From: Methanotrichaceae archaeon | Lineage (GTDB): Archaea > Halobacteriota > Methanosarcinia > Methanotrichales > Methanotrichaceae | DNA length: 40,912 nucleotides | Direction of reading: 5' to 3' | Assembly (NCBI GenBank): GCA_016927055.1 | Contig: JAFGNK010000130.1 | Coordinates: forward strand, 1 to 40,912 | Notes under the pieces: generated by a model | What the model was told of the DNA's origin: nothing | Database searches by the model: none | The model's input: the letters and a program-made list of their open reading frames with translations, nothing else | Program-made: the position numbers and the translations under genes | In this document: one piece after another, positions 8,959 through 18,596 of the stretch | Layout of the letters: every line of letters begins with the position of its first letter | How positions within the stretch are numbered: position 1 is the first letter of the stretch

Positions 8959-10242
8959 TCATATCCCCTTCAAAGCATGCTCAAATATCTCCATCCCTCT
9001 ATCTATCTCGTCCTTGCTGATAATAAGCGGTGGCACGAACCGGATGACCGAATCCCCTGCCGGCAGCAAAATCAGGCCGCCTTCCAGGGCACGCTTGATT
9101 GTCATTTTGCACTTTTCTACCGCAGGATCTTTATTCTCTTCCACCAGCTCCACGCCTATCATCAGCCCCATTCCCCGCACATCCCCCATGATGGGGTGCT
9201 TTTCCGTCAGCTCGCCCAGCCGTTTCATAAGATAGCGGCCCTTTTCTGCAGCCTTTTCACCCAGCTTCTTGCTTTCCATAAATTCAAGCGTGGCCAGCCC
9301 TCCTGCAGCAGCCAAAAGATTGCCTCCAAAGGTATTGGCATGAGTTCCGGGCGGCCAGCTCATTATCTCGCTGCTGGAGAGAGTGGCGCCAAGCGGTACT
9401 CCCCCGCCGATGGACTTGGACATGCAGACGATGTCCGCCCTCACATCAAAATTCTCCATGGCCATGAATTTCCCGGTTCGAAAGCCTCCACTTTGTATCT
9501 CATCGGCTATGAGCAGAACATCATTCTCTGTGCAAATCCTCTTCAGCTCTTTATGAAACTCAGGCGGGGGAACTATGAATCCGCCTTCACCCTGTATGGG
9601 CTCGACAACAATGGCCGCCGTATCTGCTGGAGAGAGCTCTCTTTTGAATATGATGCGTTCAATCTCAGATACGCATGCAATGCTACAGCCCGGATACTCA
9701 AGATTGAGAGGACAGCGATAGCAGTAGGCATAATGCGTGTGTACCACCGGCAAGGACGGGAAATATTCTTTATGACGGACCTTGGAGCTGGTGAGGGAGA
9801 GTGCGCCCAGCGTCCGGCCGTGGAAGGCTTGATAGAATGCGATCATGCCCTTTCTCCTGGTGCGCCAGAAGGCGAGCTTCATGGCAGCCTCGACTGCCTC
9901 CGCCCCGGAATTGGATAAGAAGACCTTCTCGTATCCCGTCATCCTGCAAAGCTTTTCCGCAAGCTTGACCGGCATTTCGGCGCTAAAATCGGAAAAAGCG
10001 CAGTGCACCATCTTCTCCATCTGGGCGCATACCGCATCCTTTACTTTCTTGCAGTTGTAGCCAATGTTCATCACGGCCACGCTTGCGGCAAAATCCAGGT
10101 AGCTGTTGCCATCAACATCGTATACAGTCGAGCCCTCTGCATGGTCGACCACCAGCTCAAAGGAGCGGGTAAGCAAAGGCATGACCTTATCATCCCGGCG
10201 CAGGATGTCCTGGGATCTGTCGCCTATTCTCCTCATTCTCAT
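8959..10242 (-). CDS. Class III PLP aminotransferase (archaeal GABA/ornithine-aminotransferase-like or racemase-like)
   Basis: 427 aa; SNSGAEAVEAAMKLA, HGRTLGALSLT, VVEPIQGEGGF, LLIADEIQSGGFRTGKF, SKSIGGGVPLGA (PLP Lys). Confidence 0.93.
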   Translation of the reverse strand: MRMRRIGDRSQDILRRDDKVMPLLTRSFELVVDHAEGSTVYDVDGNSYLDFAASVAVMNIGYNCKKVKDAVCAQMEKMVHCAFSDFSAEMPVKLAEKLCRMTGYEKVFLSNSGAEAVEAAMKLAFWRTRRKGMIAFYQAFHGRTLGALSLTSSKVRHKEYFPSLPVVHTHYAYCYRCPLNLEYPGCSIACVSEIERIIFKRELSPADTAAIVVEPIQGEGGFIVPPPEFHKELKRICTENDVLLIADEIQSGGFRTGKFMAMENFDVRADIVCMSKSIGGGVPLGATLSSSEIMSWPPGTHANTFGGNLLAAAGGLATLEFMESKKLGEKAAEKGRYLMKRLGELTEKHPIMGDVRGMGLMIGVELVEENKDPAVEKCKMTIKRALEGGLILLPAGDSVIRFVPPLIISKDEIDRGMEIFEHALKGI

Positions 10243-10264
10243 ACTTCCTTTTCAATTTTCCTGT

Positions 10265-11734
10265 CTACGTGTCTATCTGCGCCTTTTGCAGCCTGCCACT
10301 GTAGTCGAAATAAACCGTTTTCAGATCTGTAAACTCATCTATGGCAGTGGTACCGGCCTCTCGCGTGCCGTTGCCGGTGGCTTTGACTCCGCCAAAGGGC
10401 AGATGAATCTCAGCTCCAATCGTGGGAGCATTGACATAGGTGATGCCTGTGTCTATCTGCTCGATAGCCAGAAAAGCATTCTTTATATTCTCCGTATAAA
10501 TAGAGGCAGACAGTCCATAGGCCACTGAGTTGGCGATGTCTATGGCCCCATCCAGGCTTTCCGTGCTTATCAATGAGAGAACCGGTCCGAATATCTCTTC
10601 CTGGGCTATTTTCATATCTGCGGTCACGTCCGAGAATATGGTTGGTTCAAAGAAATATCCGGCAAGGGGTTTGGTCCGGTTGCCCCCCAGGGCAAGCCTT
10701 GCACCTTCCTCTTTTCCGATATTCACATATTTTTCCACTTTGTCAATTTGCGGGGCATTGATGAGCGGCCCCATATCGACGCTCTCGTCCAGACCGCTGC
10801 CTATCTTCAACCCCTTTGCCCTTTCTATCAGCTTTCTTTGAAATTCGGCTAGCTTCTTCTCATGCACTATGACCCGACTGGCTGCCGTGCATCGCTGTCC
10901 GGCCGTGCCGAAGGCCCCCCAGAGCACCCCATCGACGGCCAGGTCCAAATCGGCATCATCCATGACAATAACGGGGTTCTTGCCTCCCATCTCAAGGGAG
11001 ACCCTCTTCATATCTTTGCCAGCTTCGCTCAATATCCACCTGCCGTTATCAAGAGACCCGGTGAAGGATATGGCCCTGATATCCTTGTTCCTGACCAGAG
11101 CCGCGCCCACCTTGCCTCCTTCGCCCGTCACCAAGTTTATGACACCCCTGGGAACTCCTGCATAGCTGAGGATTTTTACCAGCTCAATGGCCAGAATCGG
11201 TGTATCGCTGGAGGGCTTGATCACCAGCGTATTTCCTGAGATCAGGGCCGGCATTATCTTCCATGCCGGGATGGCCATGGGAAAATTAAAAGGCGTTATC
11301 AAGCCTACCACGCCCATGGGACGGTGGAGCGTCATGCAGAATTTATCGGGCAGCTCTGATGGAGTGGTCTCTCCAAGAAGCCTCCTCCCTTCACCGGCGG
11401 CATAGTATGCCATGTCTATGGCTTCCTGAACATCCCCTCTCGCTTCCTTGAGAATCTTTCCGTTCTCTATGGTCATGAGACGGGCCAGCTTTTCTTTTCG
11501 CTCTTCAAGCATTCTGGCAGCGCAAAAGAGTATTTTGCCTCTCTGGGGGGCAGGAGTTGTGCTCCAGGATTCAAAGGCATCCTTGGCGCAGTCCACAGCG
11601 CTTAACACGTCTTCTAAAGAGGCCTTTTGGAATACTCCGATTGTCTCAAGGGTTGCTGGATTAATATCTTCAAAAGTCTCACCGGTGCTCGAGTCCGACC
11701 ATTCGCCATTTAAGAAAAGTTTATACTCTTGCAT
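10265..11734 (-). CDS. NAD(P)-dependent aldehyde dehydrogenase
   Basis: 489 aa; ITPFNFPMAIPAWKIMPALISGNTLVIKPSSDTP, FTGSLDNG, LEMGGKNPVIVMDDADLD, GTAGQRCTAASR catalytic Cys, EEIFGPVL. Confidence 0.94.
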   Translation of the reverse strand: MQEYKLFLNGEWSDSSTGETFEDINPATLETIGVFQKASLEDVLSAVDCAKDAFESWSTTPAPQRGKILFCAARMLEERKEKLARLMTIENGKILKEARGDVQEAIDMAYYAAGEGRRLLGETTPSELPDKFCMTLHRPMGVVGLITPFNFPMAIPAWKIMPALISGNTLVIKPSSDTPILAIELVKILSYAGVPRGVINLVTGEGGKVGAALVRNKDIRAISFTGSLDNGRWILSEAGKDMKRVSLEMGGKNPVIVMDDADLDLAVDGVLWGAFGTAGQRCTAASRVIVHEKKLAEFQRKLIERAKGLKIGSGLDESVDMGPLINAPQIDKVEKYVNIGKEEGARLALGGNRTKPLAGYFFEPTIFSDVTADMKIAQEEIFGPVLSLISTESLDGAIDIANSVAYGLSASIYTENIKNAFLAIEQIDTGITYVNAPTIGAEIHLPFGGVKATGNGTREAGTTAIDEFTDLKTVYFDYSGRLQKAQIDT

Positions 11735-11849
11735 AGCAAAAACCTATAATATTGTTTCATGCAGCTACTATTTAGCGTCTCGCCCCAACGAGTAAGTGAT
11801 GCAGGCAATGGTGAAGGCAATAAGCAGCCAATTAGCTTGAGGTAAAATA

Positions 11850-12722
11850 ATGCAGAAATCGAAAGTTTTCAGACAATTGCTTGAAAAACCGGGCCTGGTT
11901 CTGAGGCCATGCGGTTATGATGCCCTTTCTGCCCTTTTGATCGAGAAAGCAGGATTCAAGCTCATGGGAACATCAGGATATGCTATTTCCGCATCGACAA
12001 TTGGACAGCCGGATCTGGGACTGATTAGCTTTGGAGAATTGCTGGAGAGAGGCAGAAATATAGTTAATGCTGTTTCCATACCCGTCGACATCGATGCTGA
12101 TACCGGCTACGGAAATGCCCTGAATGCCTATTGGACAATTAAGAATTATATTTGGATCGATGCGGCGGGCATAAGGATAGAGGACCAGACCTGGCCCAAG
12201 CGTTGCGGCCATATGAGCGGAAAAAGGATTATCTCCAAGGATGAGATGGTCTTGAAGATTGCTGCCCTGATCAGGGCGAGGGAGGAGGAAGGCTCTGATC
12301 TGGTTATTGGAGCAAGAACAGATGCCAGAGCCCTGGAAGGTTTCGACAAAACCATTGAACGGGTGGTTGCTTATGCAAATGCTGGTGCGGATTATGTTTA
12401 TGTGGAGTGTCCGCAGTCTCTGGAGGAAGTTAAGCATCTCGTTAATAAAATTGAAATACCTCTGGCATTTAATCTGATTCCCGGCGGCAAGACGCCCAAT
12501 TTCTCCATCTCCGAGCTGGAAAGCATCGGCGTGAAGTATCTTTCTATTCCCATGATTTGCCTCTATCCGGCCGTCAAAGCCATGCAAGATGCTTTGCAGG
12601 CATTGAAAAATGACGATCTTGAAAAGGTGGGTGAGATTGGCATAAATTGGTCCGAATTTAACGAGCTAATTGGAGTGAAAAAGTGGAGGCAATTGGAGAG
12701 CGAATTTGGGCAAAAGGAATAG
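11850..12722 (+). CDS. Isocitrate lyase / phosphoenolpyruvate mutase superfamily protein
   Basis: 290 aa; DIDADTGYGNA, RIEDQTWPKRCGHMSGK, IGARTDARA, GADYVYVECPQS, FNLIPGGKTP. Confidence 0.92.
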   Translation: MQKSKVFRQLLEKPGLVLRPCGYDALSALLIEKAGFKLMGTSGYAISASTIGQPDLGLISFGELLERGRNIVNAVSIPVDIDADTGYGNALNAYWTIKNYIWIDAAGIRIEDQTWPKRCGHMSGKRIISKDEMVLKIAALIRAREEEGSDLVIGARTDARALEGFDKTIERVVAYANAGADYVYVECPQSLEEVKHLVNKIEIPLAFNLIPGGKTPNFSISELESIGVKYLSIPMICLYPAVKAMQDALQALKNDDLEKVGEIGINWSEFNELIGVKKWRQLESEFGQKE

Positions 12723-12790
12723 CTGTCCATATTTTTTCGAAAGCTAAATATCCACATACAATATAAATTCAGGCACGCCCCAAATGAAAG

Positions 12791-13510
12791 ATGGTGATCA
12801 ATTTCATGTCGGCCACTATAATTGATGACCCCAGGCTTCGGAACAGAACTGGCGTTTTTGAGGACCGAAATGAGGCAGGAAAATTTCTGGCCCAATCGCT
12901 GGAGAACTTGCGGGGAGAGAATGCTATTGTTTTAGCCATACCTTCCGGAGGCGTTCCCATCGGCCTGGCCATATCCCCCTTCCTGCATCTGCCCTTCGAC
13001 CTGCTCATCATCAGGAAGATCCCTATTCCGGGAAACACTGAAGCCGGCTTGGGAGCCATAAGCCTGGATGGAGACCTGATCCTGAATGAATCCATCGTCA
13101 GGATGCTGGGCCTGAGCCAAGAGCAGATAGAAGTGCTGGCAAAGCCGGTTCGCGAAGAGCTAAGGGCCCGAAGCCGCATCTTCCGGGGGGATCGGCCCCT
13201 GCCCTACCTGAAAGGAAAGGTGGTAATACTGGCGGACGACGGCCTGGCTTCCGGCTATACCATGTTGACAGCTGCCCGCACGGTCCGGAAAAAGAAGCCC
13301 GCAAAAATCGTGGTCGCCGTACCCACTGCCTCTCTGGACACCATCGATCTGGTAGCCGAGGAGGTGGACACGATCGTCTGCCCCAACATTCGAACCGGAG
13401 GTTATTTTGCTGTAGCAGATGCCTACAAAAAATGGTATGACCTTTCCAGAGAAGAGGTTGTGGATCTGCTGAAGGAGCACAAATTCTTATCCGTAGGCCT
13501 GGATAGCTAA
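12791..13510 (+). CDS. Phosphoribosyltransferase family protein
   Basis: 239 aa; AIPSGGVPIGLAI, LGAISLDGDLILNE, VVILADDGLASGYTMLTAARTVRKKKPAKIVVAVP PRPP loop. Confidence 0.9.
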   Translation: MVINFMSATIIDDPRLRNRTGVFEDRNEAGKFLAQSLENLRGENAIVLAIPSGGVPIGLAISPFLHLPFDLLIIRKIPIPGNTEAGLGAISLDGDLILNESIVRMLGLSQEQIEVLAKPVREELRARSRIFRGDRPLPYLKGKVVILADDGLASGYTMLTAARTVRKKKPAKIVVAVPTASLDTIDLVAEEVDTIVCPNIRTGGYFAVADAYKKWYDLSREEVVDLLKEHKFLSVGLDS

Positions 13511-13700
13511 CAGGTCTGAAATGTGTCTGCCCCTTTCCTCCATGTCCCCAGATACATCTTGAAAAAGCAGGCTTTCCTGGACGATCTGACCGGAAAAGGG
13601 AATGCTATCCGAATTTTTTTGATTCGAAGAGGCCTTTTGCATCAATGTCGAGGGAAAACATTGTTTAAATGCAGGTTTATGTTAAGGCCGAGGATCTGTC

Positions 13701-15185
13701 ATGAATGCTACTGATAATCAGAAAGATGCCCAAAACCGTACCATCCTGCAGAAAATCGCCAGGCGCGCCATGCTTATGAGAGGGCTGCAGCCCGAATTTT
13801 CTCCCCAGGCACTAGCCGAGCTAGCCAAAATCAGGGCTCCGGCAAAGGCTAGCAGCGACATGCAGGCTCGCGACTTGAGGGATCTGCTCTGGTGCTCTAT
13901 AGACAATGACGACTCAGAGGACTTAGACCAGCTAAGCGTTGCCGAAGAGCTGTCTGAGGGAAGGACCAGGATTCGCGTCGCTGTGGCGGATGTGGATGCG
14001 CTGGTCAAGAAAGATTCCGCCATCGACCGGGATGCCCAGCACAATACCACTTCCGTATACACAGCCGCCCAGATATTTCCCATGCTGCCGCTCAAGCTAT
14101 CCACCAACCTCACCTCCCTGAATCTGAACGAGGACCGCCTGGCCCTGGTGGTGGAAATGGTGATCGGCCCGGACGGATCGCTCCAAGACTCGGATGTCTA
14201 CCGGGCGGTCGTGCGCAATCATGCCAAGCTGGCTTACAATAGCGTGGCTGCCTGGTTGGAGGGAGAGGTGGACGAGCTGCCTGCCATTGCTGCCATAGAC
14301 GGCCTGGCCGAGAACCTTATCCTCCAGGACCGGGCTGCCCAGAAGATGAAGACTCTTCGCCATGCTCAGGGCGCGCTCAGCCTGGAGACCATTGAGGCTA
14401 AGCCGGTTTTTGAGGGCGATCGGATCAGCGATCTGCAAAGTGAAGAGCAGAATCGTGCCAAGGAGATCATCGAGGACTTCATGATTGCCGCCAATGGTGT
14501 CACCGTGCGCTACCTGGCTTCCCGAAATATCCCCTCCATCCGCCGCGTGGTGCGCATTCCCAGAAGATGGGATAGAATTGTGGAGATTGCGGCAGGGCAC
14601 GCTTTCAAGCTTCCCAAAAATCCCAATGCCAGAAAGCTGGAGATGTTTCTGACCATGATGAAAGCGGCTGACCCGCTGCGCTTCCCGGATCTCTCTTTAG
14701 CTGTGATCAAGCTTCTGGGAAATGGAGAATACGTGGCGGAGCTGCCTGGAGAAGAAGCTACCGGACACTTTGGTTTGGCTGTTAAGGATTACACTCATTC
14801 CACCGCGCCCAACCGTCGCTACCCCGATCTGATCACGCAGCGTCTTCTCAAAGCTGCCATTGAAAAAAGACCAATCCCCTACAGCCTGGACGAGCTTGAT
14901 TTTCTGGCCGAGAATTGCACGAAAAAAGAGGATATTGTCACCAAAGTGGAGCGGCAGGTGGGCAAGTCTGCAGCCGCGCTTCTGTTAGAATCGAGAATAG
15001 GAGAACGGTTTGAGTCTATGGTTACCGGGGCATCTGAGAAAGGCACCTGGGTCCGGCTGTTGGACATTCCCGTGGAAGGGATGCTGAAGAGCGGATTCAA
15101 GGGAATTGATGTGGGTGACCAGATCACAGTGGAGCTGATATTTGTGGATGTAGAGCAGGGATTTATTGATTTCAAGCGAGTGTGA
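13701..15185 (+). CDS. RNB-domain (RNase II/R family) ribonuclease
   Basis: 494 aa; DLRDLLWCSIDNDDSEDLDQLSVAEEL, RIRVAVADVDALV, YTAAQIFPMLP, HSTAPNRRYPDLITQRLL. Confidence 0.92.
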   Translation: MNATDNQKDAQNRTILQKIARRAMLMRGLQPEFSPQALAELAKIRAPAKASSDMQARDLRDLLWCSIDNDDSEDLDQLSVAEELSEGRTRIRVAVADVDALVKKDSAIDRDAQHNTTSVYTAAQIFPMLPLKLSTNLTSLNLNEDRLALVVEMVIGPDGSLQDSDVYRAVVRNHAKLAYNSVAAWLEGEVDELPAIAAIDGLAENLILQDRAAQKMKTLRHAQGALSLETIEAKPVFEGDRISDLQSEEQNRAKEIIEDFMIAANGVTVRYLASRNIPSIRRVVRIPRRWDRIVEIAAGHAFKLPKNPNARKLEMFLTMMKAADPLRFPDLSLAVIKLLGNGEYVAELPGEEATGHFGLAVKDYTHSTAPNRRYPDLITQRLLKAAIEKRPIPYSLDELDFLAENCTKKEDIVTKVERQVGKSAAALLLESRIGERFESMVTGASEKGTWVRLLDIPVEGMLKSGFKGIDVGDQITVELIFVDVEQGFIDFKRV

Positions 15186-15329
15186 TCTTCGGGGAATTCT
15201 GGAAAAGTACAGTGAACTGAGGCGATCTAGTCATTTGAGGGAAATAGGGATGGATTAGCTATAAAACCCAGGGAAAGCAATTGCTTTCATCCATCCTTCT
15301 TTTATAACAATTCAAAGAGCATAATCCCG

Positions 15330-15555
15330 CTAAAGAATATATTTGGCTCCAATATAGTCTTCAATCCTGCCCACCGGGCCTCTTGCACTGTCTTCAAAAA
15401 ATTGGATAATGTAAAAAGCCAAAGCAAAATCCGCTTTTCCTTGATACCGATTCTATCCGACCCAATTCAAAGGCTTTGACGATCACTTTGATCAAAGCTC
15501 TGCTAGTGATAACTATATCTCTATTTTCCTGCAACAATTTGAAACTAAGATGCAT
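15330..15555 (-). pseudogene. Frameshifted small gene of unknown family
   Basis: Reverse strand reads MHLSFKLLQENRDIVITSRALIKVIVKAFELGRIESVSRK then, after a frame change, DFALAFYIIQFFEDSARGPVGRIEDYIGAKYIL*. Confidence 0.35.
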
Positions 15556-15597
15556 AGATAGCAGCACCCTAAAAGGGCGCTTTATATAATTAGCCGT

Positions 15598-15897
15598 ATG
15601 TCTACATTTGCAATGTACACCAGCGGCTCGAAAAATTGCTTCTGGTGGTTCATGACAGGAAGAAACACAGATAATTTAGGTCATAAACAAGAGGCAGCCA
15701 GAGATTTACTGGGATCATTATCAGATATGGAAACAGTCCGGCCAGCGGAAATCTTAGACTTCATTCCCGATGCCATCCTGGCCATAGATCTCAATGGCAT
15801 CGTGATCGCCTGGAACAAAGCCATGGAAGCGCTGACTGGAACCCTGGCCACCGATATTCTGGTCAAAGGCAATTATGAGTATGCCCTGCTTATCTAA
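15598..15897 (+). pseudogene. Truncated PAS-domain sensor fragment
   Basis: 99-aa ORF EILDFIPDAILAIDLNGIVIAWNKAMEALTGTLATDILVKGNYEYALLI*, matching a PAS segment of the 1728-4991 kinase ([46 protein letters not shown]) but stopping mid-domain. Confidence 0.65.
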
Positions 15898-16248
15898 CGC
15901 CAGAGCTATGTAAAAAGGGGAATTTCGTGAAGACGGACACAGCAGTTTTAGCTATTTGGCAATTTTGTTGCTTGTTGCCGGTTCTTGCGCCGCTTCCGCT
16001 ACCAGCCCGGGTCTGGGCCCGGGCATAGATCTCTTCCCGGTTCGTGATCTGCCGCTCACAAAACCTTATGATTTTTTGGGCAAAGTGGAAAAGGTCGCTC
16101 CAGGGCCGATAGTGCTTTAGCGAAATCAGGAAGAAAGAAGCCGGGGGCTCTATAAATAGTTTCTTTTAAGCGGTAGTCCGGCAATGACTTTAAATAATAA
16201 AACAGTGATATAGAAACCATCGAAAAAATGGTTATCATATTGATCATT

Positions 16249-16581
16249 ATGAAAAAGTTAAGCGAAAAAGACATTAAAATCATAAAAAAGATGGCACCGG
16301 AGGTCGAGGCCAAATCACGCATAGAGTACCGCTTCATTCTCCCACCGGTATCTGTACATTTTGCCGAGGATGCAGAGGACTTCCAGGCAAGACTGAAGAG
16401 ACTGGACGGCCGGGATCTTGGCTATCTTGCCGGACGCATTCTGGACGGCTCAGAATGCCTGCTATGCATATCTCCAGAGTTTGCCGGGGTATTCATTGAT
16501 ATGTTGGAAGAGAAGCTGCCCGGAGAGGATGCGGAAAAGATCCGGGCGCTTTATAAATCCTCTACGGGATATGAGGCTTAG
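16249..16581 (+). CDS. Conserved-looking hypothetical protein
   Basis: ORF 16228-16581; likely start ATG 16249 (MKKLSEKDIKIIKKMAPEVEAKSRIEYRFILPPVSVHF...). Confidence 0.62.
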   Translation: MKKLSEKDIKIIKKMAPEVEAKSRIEYRFILPPVSVHFAEDAEDFQARLKRLDGRDLGYLAGRILDGSECLLCISPEFAGVFIDMLEEKLPGEDAEKIRALYKSSTGYEA

Positions 16582-16644
16582 GGGCTTAGGGGCAAAATTC
16601 ATAAGGGCCGATTTTCTTTCACTCATGCTAAAATGGAGTAACAG

Positions 16645-17295
16645 ATGAGAGGCGTTTTAATTCTTTCCGGGGGCGTGGATTCGACCACATTGCTCTACAA
16701 GATGCTACATGACGGCTATGAGGTAGATGCTCTGACCTTCAACTACGCCCAGAGGCACAAAAAGGAGATAGACTGCGCAAAAGCGATTGCAGAAAGGCTG
16801 CACATCACACACGGCATCGTCGATCTCAGCAGTCTGGCCTCTCTTTTGGGCGACAGTGCGCTGCTGGGTGGAAAAGAGGTGCCAAGCTGCCACTACACGC
16901 AGGAGGCCGCCAAGAAAACGGTGGTGCCCAATCGCAATATGATCATGCTCTCTGTGGCGGCGGGCTACGCCGAGGCCCATGAGATCCCCGAGGTCTTTTA
17001 CGCGGCTCATAAGAATGACAGCACCATCTATCCCGATTGCCGGCCTGAGTTTGTGCAGGCCTTGCGTCCTGCTATAAGGCTGGCCACGGCCTGGCATCCC
17101 GTGGAGCTGCAGGCTCCTTTTGTGGATATAAGCAAGGCAGAGATTGTGAGGATGGGCATTGCTCTAAAGGTGCCCTACGAGTTGACCTGGTCTTGCTACC
17201 GGGGGGAAGAGAAGCCCTGTCGCACCTGTCCCACCTGCGTGGAGAGGGAGGAAGCTTTTGCCGTGAACGGGCGGCGGGATCCGTTGGTGGAATGA
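16645..17295 (+). CDS. queC: 7-cyano-7-deazaguanine synthase (QueC)
   Basis: 216 aa; LSGGVDSTTLLY P-loop, FNYAQRHKKE, VPNRNMIMLSVAAGYAE, Zn site CYRGEEKPCRTCPTCVERE. Confidence 0.96.
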   Translation: MRGVLILSGGVDSTTLLYKMLHDGYEVDALTFNYAQRHKKEIDCAKAIAERLHITHGIVDLSSLASLLGDSALLGGKEVPSCHYTQEAAKKTVVPNRNMIMLSVAAGYAEAHEIPEVFYAAHKNDSTIYPDCRPEFVQALRPAIRLATAWHPVELQAPFVDISKAEIVRMGIALKVPYELTWSCYRGEEKPCRTCPTCVEREEAFAVNGRRDPLVE

Positions 17296-17593
17296 AGGGC
17301 TTGAGGCGGATTTTCTCTTAATTTTTGTTTTCTCCCTATCCAGTGCTCCGGCCTCTTTAATCTTAAGTCACTTTGCCATTGGCTTTGCATTTGCATAGAA
17401 TACTGCAAGAACAAAGCAATAATCTAAATTCTTGCCTAAATACGAAGGCAAAATTCTTATTTATTTTACGTATTGATTATTAGTATTATTTGTAATAATT
17501 AAACAAAATAATTAAATTTATTTATCTTGTGCGAAATTAATTTATGCTATGTAAGTTGCATAGTCGCTCATCATAGTAGTAGAAGGTAAAATA

Positions 17594-18172
17594 ATGAGAA
17601 TATTTACTTTAATATTTGTGGCACTTATACTCTTATTGCCGCTTGTGCCGGCTCTTTCCGATGAAGCCAGAGGCGAAGTAACTTATGTAACTGATGGAGA
17701 CACCATAACCGTAGAGGGCGTGGGAGTTGTTCGGCTGGCGGATGTGAACAGCCCTGAGCTGACGGCTCCGGGAGGGCCGGAGGCAAAAGAATACACGAGA
17801 AGCTGGCTCCTGGGCAGGCAAGTCTTCATCGATCTGGACAATTACACCGGACTGGATCGATATGGGCGCAATGTTGGCCTAGTCTTTCTGGCCAATGTTG
17901 ACGGCACCGTGGGAGAGAACTTCAACTGCATGCTGGTGGCGGCAGGGCATGCCACTGTGGATGATGTCAAGAATAACGAATTTGAAAGTGCACAATGCGA
18001 GATGTCCTCAGAGCCAGCTATTTTTGTAGGCTCTGCAAAATCAAACAAATACCACTATCCTGAATGCTGTTGGGCAAAAAAAATCAGCCCCAAAAACGAG
18101 GTATGGTTCCTCAGCTCCATGGATGCAAAAAGCAAGGGCTATGTGCCCTGTGCAGTCTGCCACCCGCCGTGA
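17594..18172 (+). CDS. Secreted thermonuclease (SNase-like) with C-terminal Ada-like Cys/His metal-binding motif
   Basis: 192 aa; signal peptide; VTYVTDGDTITVEGVGVVRLADVNSPEL, DRYGRNVGLVFL; tail YHYPECCWAKKISP...YVPCAVCHP. Confidence 0.9.
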   Translation: MRIFTLIFVALILLLPLVPALSDEARGEVTYVTDGDTITVEGVGVVRLADVNSPELTAPGGPEAKEYTRSWLLGRQVFIDLDNYTGLDRYGRNVGLVFLANVDGTVGENFNCMLVAAGHATVDDVKNNEFESAQCEMSSEPAIFVGSAKSNKYHYPECCWAKKISPKNEVWFLSSMDAKSKGYVPCAVCHPP

Positions 18173-18261
18173 GGCTTTAAAAAAGAGACGGCAAGAAAAA
18201 AAGGCTTGGCCAGATAAGAATGATTGTATGCAAACGGGGAGGCAGCAGGGGCAGTCGTAGT

Positions 18262-18291
18262 TGCGGCCAGCCACTCATGATCATTCCTCAT
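18262..18291 (-). pseudogene. 5' remnant of HepT (DUF86/HEPN toxin) gene
   Basis: ATGA overlap with the end of the extended MNT frame; reads MRNDHEWLAA then loses HepT-like sequence. Confidence 0.5.
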
Positions 18292-18341
18292 AGCGGCACG
18301 GCTTCCCTCAGCACCTTTTCCCGAATCCTCTCTCGAAGTCC

Positions 18342-18578
18342 TTACTCTGTTACCACGTCCACCCGGCAGCCCAAGATATCCTGCAGATCCATCAGCAGGC
18401 CGCCCATATTCAGGAGGCTGCGGCCCGGCTCCATGTCAACCAGAATATCCAGATCGCTATCCGGCCTGGACTCACCTCTGGCTACAGATCCAAAGATCCT
18501 CAGATTTCTAGCTCCGTGCTTTGCGGCAGTGCGCAATATGTCTTGCCGTCGCTCCTTTACAATTTCCTCAAGAGTCAC
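18342..18578 (-). CDS. MNT-type nucleotidyltransferase (MntA/MNT-HEPN antitoxin family), C-terminus apparently prematurely stopped
   Basis: 78 aa; [53 protein letters not shown]; in-frame continuation GLRERIREKVLREAVPL after the stop. Confidence 0.85.
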   Translation of the reverse strand: MTLEEIVKERRQDILRTAAKHGARNLRIFGSVARGESRPDSDLDILVDMEPGRSLLNMGGLLMDLQDILGCRVDVVTE

Positions 18579-18596
18579 AGCTCAAACCTCGTAAGA

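Noticed and set aside
8791-9918. 375-aa plus-strand ORF
   Set aside because: Antisense shadow of the clearly identified aminotransferase; low-complexity, no recognisable motifs
11973-12587. 204-aa minus-strand ORF
   Set aside because: Antisense to the ICL/PEP-mutase family gene
18342-18578. Recoding of the internal stop in MNT as pyrrolysine
   Set aside because: The stop is TAA, not TAG; decay is the simpler explanation
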